DNA of 64,000 nt, from NCBI RefSeq assembly GCF_016862775.1, contig NZ_BONP01000013.1:1-64000 (forward strand). The letters run 5' to 3'. Numbering within the stretch: position 1 is the stretch's first letter; the number at the start of each line of letters is the position of its first letter. Below the pieces are notes generated by a model that ran no database searches, was not told where the DNA came from, and saw only the letters and a list, made by a program, of their open reading frames with translations. The translations under genes were made by a program, and so were the position numbers. Shown here in pieces: positions 59,315 to 64,000 of this stretch. The DNA comes from Cellulomonas phragmiteti (GTDB lineage Bacteria > Actinomycetota > Actinomycetes > Actinomycetales > Cellulomonadaceae).

Positions 59315-61056
59315 TCCGCACCTTCCTGCGCGTGCTCGGCCCCGACCACGCGCGTCCCGTCGTCGTCTCGCTGAGCCTGAGCGCGCTCACGGCGGTGCTG
59401 CACGGCCTGGTGATCGCGCTGCTCGTGCCCGTCCTGACGCGGCTGCTCGGGCCCGACCCGGCCGCCGCGCTGCCGTGGACCGGCGCCCTGGTCGCCGTCG
59501 CCGCGGTCTACGCGGTCGTCCGCTCGCTCGCGCTGGCCCGCAGCTTCCGGGTCGGCGGCGAGGTCTCCCGCGCGCTGCACCACCGGCTCGCCGACCACCT
59601 GGTCCGGCTGCCGGTCGGCTGGTTCACCGGGCCGCGGCTCGGTGAGCTCACGCACCTGGCGACCACGGGGGTGGTCCGCAGCACGTCGCTGCCCGTCCAC
59701 GTGCTGCCCCCGCTCGCGGACGCGGTCCTCACGCCCGTGGTCGCGCTCGTCGCGCTCGCGTTCCTCCAGTGGCAGCTCGCGGTCGCGACGGCGGTGGGCC
59801 TGGCGGTGCTCGCGGTGGTGCACACCTGGTCGGGCCGAGCCGTGGCCCGCGACGACGCCGCGCGGGACGCGATCGCCGACGAGGCGTCCGACCGCGTCCT
59901 GGAGCACGCGCGGGCCCAGCAGGTGCTGCGCGCCGCGGGGCGGACCGACGACCGGGGCGGGGCGCTCGACCGCGCGCTGGCCGCCGAGCACGCCGCGTCG
60001 CGGCGGCTCCTGCGCACGGCGGTGCCCGCCCTCGTGGCGTACTCCGCGGCCGTCCGGGTGCTGCTGACCGTGCTGCTCGCGCTGACGGTGCACCTCACGC
60101 TCGGCGGAACGCTCGACGGGCCGGCGGCCGTGGCGCTGCTGGTGCTCGTCGTGCGGTTCGTGCAGCCGCTGTCGACCGCCGCCGAGCACGGTGCGGCGCT
60201 GCGGCTGTCCGGGCACGTCCTGACGCGGGTCGCGGCGGTGCTCGACGCCGACCCGCTGCCCGAGCCGGCGGTGGCCGCGGTCCCCGCCGACGGCACCGTC
60301 GAGCTGGTCGACGTGCGGTTCGCGTACACGCCCGGCGGCCCGCCCGCGCTCGACGGGGTGAGCCTGCGCGCCCAGCCCGGGACTCTCACGGCGGTCGTCG
60401 GGGCGTCCGGGTCCGGCAAGTCGACGCTCACGGCCGTGCTGGCCCGGTTCTTCGACGTCGACGCGGGCCAGGTGCTCGTCGGCGGCGTCGACGTGCGGCA
60501 GATCGGCTCACGGGAGCTGGCGCGTCACGTCGCCCTGGTCCCGCAGGACGTGTACCTCTTCGACGCGACCGTCGCCGAGAACGTGCGCGTCGCGGCGCCG
60601 GGCGCCACGGACGCCGACCTCGCCGCGGTGGCGGCACGCTGCGGCCTGGACGCCGTGGTCGCCGAGCTGCCCGACGGCTGGGCGACCCGGGTCGGCGAGG
60701 GCGGCTCGAGCCTGTCGGGCGGTCAGCGCCAGCGCGTGGCGATCGCCCGGGCGCTGCTCAAGGACGCGCCCGTGATCGTGCTGGACGAGGCGACCTCGGC
60801 GCTGGACGCCTCCAACGAGGCCCTGCTGACCCGCACCGCCCTCGACCTGGCGCGGGACCGCACCGTGCTGGTCGTCGCGCACCGTCCCGCGACGGTGCGC
60901 GTCGCGGACACCGTCGTGGTCCTCGACGAGGGCTGCGTCGTCGAGCAGGGCACCCCGGCGCAGCTCGCCGCCGCCGACGGCCCGTACGCCCGGCTGCTCC
61001 GGGACCGCGAGCGCGCCCAGGGCTGGCGCCTGGTGCCGTCGCCCGAGCCCGTCTGA
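59311..61056 (+). CDS. ABC transporter half (membrane plus ATPase), YbtQ-like
   Basis: This 581-aa partner of the preceding gene has a membrane domain (about 15-290). Its ATPase has Walker A GASGSGKST, signature LSGGQRQRVAIARALL, Walker B VIVLDEATSALD and VVAHRP. It overlaps the first half-transporter by 4 bp. The two ATPase sites both look complete, so the heterodimer is probably not degenerate. Confidence 0.9.
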   Translation: MIRTFLRVLGPDHARPVVVSLSLSALTAVLHGLVIALLVPVLTRLLGPDPAAALPWTGALVAVAAVYAVVRSLALARSFRVGGEVSRALHHRLADHLVRLPVGWFTGPRLGELTHLATTGVVRSTSLPVHVLPPLADAVLTPVVALVALAFLQWQLAVATAVGLAVLAVVHTWSGRAVARDDAARDAIADEASDRVLEHARAQQVLRAAGRTDDRGGALDRALAAEHAASRRLLRTAVPALVAYSAAVRVLLTVLLALTVHLTLGGTLDGPAAVALLVLVVRFVQPLSTAAEHGAALRLSGHVLTRVAAVLDADPLPEPAVAAVPADGTVELVDVRFAYTPGGPPALDGVSLRAQPGTLTAVVGASGSGKSTLTAVLARFFDVDAGQVLVGGVDVRQIGSRELARHVALVPQDVYLFDATVAENVRVAAPGATDADLAAVAARCGLDAVVAELPDGWATRVGEGGSSLSGGQRQRVAIARALLKDAPVIVLDEATSALDASNEALLTRTALDLARDRTVLVVAHRPATVRVADTVVVLDEGCVVEQGTPAQLAAADGPYARLLRDRERAQGWRLVPSPEPV

Positions 61057-61079
61057 CCCGACCCCCCAGGAGGACCACG

Positions 61080-62318
61080 ATGACCACCACCGACCCCGGC
61101 GCCGCGACGGCGCAGCCCGGCCCGCAGGACGACGTCCCGGACTTCCCGGTGCCGCGCTCCTGCCCGTTCTCGCCCCCGCAGACCTACGCCGGGGTGCGGG
61201 AGCGGGACGCGCTGACGCGGGTGCGCGTGCACGGCGGCAAGCACGCGTGGCTCGTCGCGCGCTTCGAGGACGTGCGCACCGCGCTGGCGCACCCGGGGGC
61301 GAGCTCGGACGCGCGCAACCCCGCGTTCCCGGCGCTGGGCGCCGGCGAGCAGCAGGTGGCCGCGGAGCTGCGCCCGTTCATCCGGATGGACCCGCCGGAC
61401 CACACGCAGGTGCGGCGGATGCTCGTGGGGGAGTTCACGCTGCGGCGGGTCCAGGCGCTGCGGCCGGAGATCGAGGCGGTCTGCGCCGAGCAGGTCGAGC
61501 ACCTGCTGTCCCGGCCGCAGCCGGCCGACCTGGTCGCCGACTACGCGAACCGGGTGTCGACGACCGTCATCTGCCGCCTGCTGGGCGTGCCGATGGAGGA
61601 CCTGGAGTTCTTCCGGCGCGTGACGTCGGTGTCCGGGTCCCGCACGGCGACCGCGCAGGAGGTCGGGGCGGCCCTGCAGGAGCTGTTCGGCCTGCTGGAC
61701 CGGCTCATCGACCTCAAGGCCGTCACCCCGGGCGACGACCTGGTGAGCCGGTTGGTCAACGGACCGCTGGCGCGCGGGGAGATCACCCGCACGTCCCTGC
61801 TCTCGCAGATCGGGATCACGCTCAACGCCGGTCACGAGACGTCGCGCAACGCGATCCCGCTGGCCGCGCTGGACCTGCTGCGCCACCCCGACCAGCTGGA
61901 CCTGCTGCGCGCGGACCCGTCGCTGTGGCCCGATGCCGTGGACGAGCTGCTGCGGCACCTGTCGGTCGCCGACGTCATCACGCTGCGGGTCGCCACGCAG
62001 GACATCGCGCTGAGCGTCGGGACGATCCCGGCGGGGGACGCGTTCATCGCGCTGCTCGCGGGCGCCAACCACGACCCGGCGGTGTTCGACGAGCCGGAGC
62101 GCCTCGACGTGCGGCGCGCCCAGCGCCACCACGTGGCCTTCGGGCACGGCGTCCACCAGTGCGTGGGGCAGAACCTGGGGCGCGTGGAGCTCGAGATCGC
62201 GCTGCGCACGCTGCTCGAGCGCGTCCCGTCGCTGCGGCTCGCGGTGCCGGAGAGCGAGCTGCCGATGCGGGGGGCGTCGGCGATCTTCGGCCTGGACGAG
62301 GTCCCGGTCACGTGGTGA
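61080..62318 (+). CDS. Cytochrome P450
   Basis: This 412-aa bacterial class I P450 has the I-helix LNAGHETSRNAIPL (oxygen-activating Thr), the K-helix ExxR in DELLRHLS, the FxxP-type meander and the heme loop FGHGVHQCVGQNLG with the axial Cys. AGGAGG lies 6 nt before the ATG. The next gene encodes its ferredoxin. In this cluster it probably hydroxylates or oxidises the metallophore, for example a ring carbon or a thiazolidine. Pyochelin and yersiniabactin loci lack a P450, while the coelibactin locus is recalled to have one. Confidence 0.93.
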   Translation: MTTTDPGAATAQPGPQDDVPDFPVPRSCPFSPPQTYAGVRERDALTRVRVHGGKHAWLVARFEDVRTALAHPGASSDARNPAFPALGAGEQQVAAELRPFIRMDPPDHTQVRRMLVGEFTLRRVQALRPEIEAVCAEQVEHLLSRPQPADLVADYANRVSTTVICRLLGVPMEDLEFFRRVTSVSGSRTATAQEVGAALQELFGLLDRLIDLKAVTPGDDLVSRLVNGPLARGEITRTSLLSQIGITLNAGHETSRNAIPLAALDLLRHPDQLDLLRADPSLWPDAVDELLRHLSVADVITLRVATQDIALSVGTIPAGDAFIALLAGANHDPAVFDEPERLDVRRAQRHHVAFGHGVHQCVGQNLGRVELEIALRTLLERVPSLRLAVPESELPMRGASAIFGLDEVPVTW

Positions 62319-62542
62319 GCGCGGCGGGCGGCGGGCGCGTGCTCGCGGACCAGGACGTGTGCGTGGGCGCGGGGCAGTGCGCGCGGGTCGCCCCGGGGGT
62401 GTTCGACCAGGCCGACGACGGGCTGGTCGTGCTCCTGGTGCGGGACGTCCCGGCGGGGGAGGTGGACGCCGTGCTGGACGCGGTGGACCGCTGCCCGTCG
62501 GGTGCGGTGCGTCTCGGCGCACCGGCCGGTGGACCATACTGA
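62315..62542 (+). CDS. [3Fe-4S] ferredoxin (P450 partner)
   Basis: This 75-aa protein has Cys16-x5-Cys22 in CVGAGQC and a third Cys60 in DRCPSGAV, the three-cysteine pattern of actinobacterial 3Fe-4S ferredoxins. The GTG at 62315 overlaps the P450 stop. It would pass electrons from a ferredoxin reductase encoded elsewhere to the P450. Its stop codon forms the first bases of a Fur/Zur-like box. Confidence 0.9.
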   Translation: MSAAGGGRVLADQDVCVGAGQCARVAPGVFDQADDGLVVLLVRDVPAGEVDAVLDAVDRCPSGAVRLGAPAGGPY

Positions 62543-62568
62543 AAGTGATTCTCAGTCGCGTGTAAGGT
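62539..62568 (+). promoter_or_regulatory. Promoter with Fur/Zur-family 7-1-7 box
   Basis: TGAAAGTGATTCTCA (62540-62554) matches the actinobacterial Zur motif (TGAAAATGATTTTCA) at 13 of 15 positions. It fits a Fur 7-1-7 motif slightly less well. CTGAAA (62539-62544), 18 nt and TAAGGT (62563-62568) form a plausible promoter for the binding-protein gene, with the box over the -35 and spacer. It resembles the box at 41450. Confidence 0.65.
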
Positions 62569-62632
62569 GTGCCTCCGCCGGCGCGCGTCGCCGGCCCCAC
62601 CCCCCCCACGGACAGAGAGCGGAGAGTGCCGC

Positions 62633-64000
62633 ATGGTGCCGACCACGATGCGCAAGGCGGTTGCGGCGTCAGCCGCGGGCGTCGCGGCCGCAGTGATGAT
62701 CACGGGGTGCTCCAGCACCTCCACGAGCGAGGCCAGCGTCCCGCAGGACAGCGGGACGTCGACGCTGCGGGCGGCCTTCGCCGGCGGCTCGACCGAGACG
62801 CTCAACTACCTGCAGGGCCCCACCGCCCTGGACTACGTGCGCGCCCGGCTCGTGCACGCCCCCCTGTGCGAGCTCGACCCGGGCTCGGACGACGGGGTCG
62901 CGTACGGCGTCGTCGAGTCGATCGACGTGAGCGACGACCTGTCGACGTACACGCTGCACGTGCGTGACGGTGTGACCTTCACCGACGGAGCGGCCCTCAC
63001 CAGCGCCGACGTCCTGTACTCGCTGCAGGCGCCCGTGCTGCTCGAAGGGCTGCCGTTCACCAAGATCGTCGCCCGCGGCTTCGACCTGGAGGCGGCCACC
63101 ACGCCCGACGACGCGACGGTCGTGCTGCCGACCCTCGCGCCGATCGCCGACGGCCGCGAGCTGGTCTGCCAGAGCATGCTCGCGATCCAGGACGGCACCA
63201 CCGAGTTCACGCCGACGACCCCGTCCTCCGGACCGTTCACCATCGCCTCGTTCGAGCCCGGGTCCTCGACGGTGCTCGAGCGCAACGACGACTACTACGG
63301 CGCGGCGCCCGCGCTCGAGTCGATCGAGCTGGTCTCGATCGCCGACGGCACCGCGCGCGTCAACGCGCTGCGCCAGGGCCAGGTCGACTACGTCAGCGGC
63401 CTCGCCCCGGCGCAGGCGCGGACGCTCGACGACGTCGACGGGATCTCCGTCACGACCAGCGAGCTGCCGTACGCCTCGTACCTGCAGTTCACGATGAGCA
63501 CCGCGTCGGCTCCGCTCGACGACGTGCGCGTGCGCGAGGCGATCCGCCTGGCGGTCGACCGCGAGCAGATCGTCGAGAACGTCTACTTCGGCCGCGCGTT
63601 CGTCGGCAACGACCTGCCCGCCCTCGGGTTCCCGAGCTACGACGAGGGCATCCCCCAGCGGGAGCACGACCCCGAGCGCGCCCGTGAGCTGCTCGCCGAG
63701 GCGGGTGCCGAGGGCATGAGCCTGGAGCTCACGGTCGGGCCCGAGCTGGCCGGCATGGTCGAGACCGCGACCCTGGTCGTGGAGGACCTGCGGGCCGTCG
63801 GCATCGACGCGGCCCTGCGCGAGCTCCCGGCGGGGCAGCTGTTCGCCGACTACCAGGCCTACCTGGCGATGCCCTTCCGGGCCGGGTACAACCCGCCGGC
63901 GCCCTTCGAGGCGAACCACACCCCGGGCACGCTGCCCGAGGTCGACGCCCTCGTCCAGGCCGCACGCAGCGGCGCCTCCGCGGACGAGCGGCTCGCGGCC
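62633..64000 (+). CDS. Family-5 solute-binding lipoprotein (partial, runs off window)
   Basis: At least 456 residues are present and no stop is reached. A signal peptide with lipobox MITGC gives a lipid-anchored Cys26. The body follows the SBP_bac_5 (DppA/NikA/OppA/CntA) pattern: LVHAPLCELD, YTLHVRDGVTFTDGAALTSADVLYSL, PSSGPFTIASFEPG, and VREAIRLAVDREQIVENVYFGRAF. Family-5 proteins bind peptides, nickel chelates or opine metallophores. Most catechol siderophore receptors belong to a different family (FepB/FhuD type). GGAGAG lies 6 nt before the ATG. Its own Fur/Zur-type promoter suggests it is the receptor for the loaded metallophore. Permease and ATPase genes may follow beyond the window. 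Confidence 0.88.
   Translation, partial: MVPTTMRKAVAASAAGVAAAVMITGCSSTSTSEASVPQDSGTSTLRAAFAGGSTETLNYLQGPTALDYVRARLVHAPLCELDPGSDDGVAYGVVESIDVSDDLSTYTLHVRDGVTFTDGAALTSADVLYSLQAPVLLEGLPFTKIVARGFDLEAATTPDDATVVLPTLAPIADGRELVCQSMLAIQDGTTEFTPTTPSSGPFTIASFEPGSSTVLERNDDYYGAAPALESIELVSIADGTARVNALRQGQVDYVSGLAPAQARTLDDVDGISVTTSELPYASYLQFTMSTASAPLDDVRVREAIRLAVDREQIVENVYFGRAFVGNDLPALGFPSYDEGIPQREHDPERARELLAEAGAEGMSLELTVGPELAGMVETATLVVEDLRAVGIDAALRELPAGQLFADYQAYLAMPFRAGYNPPAPFEANHTPGTLPEVDALVQAARSGASADERLAA

Noticed and set aside
37208..64000. MbtH-like protein or phosphopantetheinyl transferase within the cluster
   Set aside because: Searched for in the gaps and small frames; nothing of about 70 aa with the MbtH NxExQxSxWP pattern and no PPTase motif was found. 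They may lie elsewhere.

Overview
The window is very GC-rich chromosomal DNA of a high-GC actinobacterium. A Cellulomonas-type organism (cellulolytic Micrococcales) is the best guess. The inference rests on three secreted plant-wall hydrolases (GH9 and GH5 cellulases, GH10 xylanase), each with a CBM2 domain on a Pro/Thr linker, a bacterial expansin, and an Actinomyces-like sortase-dependent pilus locus. No rRNA, tRNA, CRISPR array, insertion sequence or phage gene was seen. Many genes end in 4-bp ATGA/GTGA overlaps, and several appear to be leaderless, with a TANNNT-like -10 box 6-8 nt before the start codon.

Layout. 0-2.4 kb: reverse operon of alcohol dehydrogenase, FabG-like SDR and MaoC hydratase. 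2.5-8.9 kb: expansin, OsmC, a membrane protein with a winged-helix regulator, a UbiA prenyltransferase with a CrtI-like desaturase (probably carotenoid), a divergent glycosyltransferase and a DUF2945 protein. 9-16 kb: pilus operon read in reverse (1446-aa LPLTG adhesin, LPYTG major pilin, class C sortase). 16.3-27 kb: GNAT, several SDR/NAD-binding enzymes beside divergent TetR regulators with clear palindromic operators, a lipoprotein, an S51 peptidase, an ECF sigma factor with a membrane partner. 27-27.7 kb: ArsR regulator translationally coupled to a twofold-repeat histidine-rich protein. 27.9-37 kb: the cellulase/xylanase block with HxlR, aldo/keto reductase and RluA genes between.

37.2 kb to the window end: a metallophore cluster, the main feature. 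A reverse arm (dhbE-dhbA-dhbC-dhbB) makes and activates 2,3-dihydroxybenzoate. A forward arm encodes two NRPSs (ArCP-Cy-A-PCP-Cy-A-PCP and docking-Cy-A[MT]-PCP-TE), a saccharopine-dehydrogenase-like protein, a PchG/Irp3-type thiazolinyl imide reductase, a type II thioesterase, a methyltransferase, a YbtP/YbtQ-like ABC pair, a cytochrome P450 with its ferredoxin, and a family-5 solute-binding lipoprotein cut by the window edge. The gene content recalls pyochelin/yersiniabactin and, most closely as I remember it, Streptomyces coelibactin, but with a catechol starter. Three Cy domains predict three five-membered heterocycles, one reduced and one or more methylated. Two 7-1-7 Fur/Zur-family boxes, one at the divergent promoter and one before the binding-protein gene, suggest metal control by a Fur-superfamily regulator. 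A zinc-responsive or mixed-metal chelator is a serious alternative to a plain iron siderophore.
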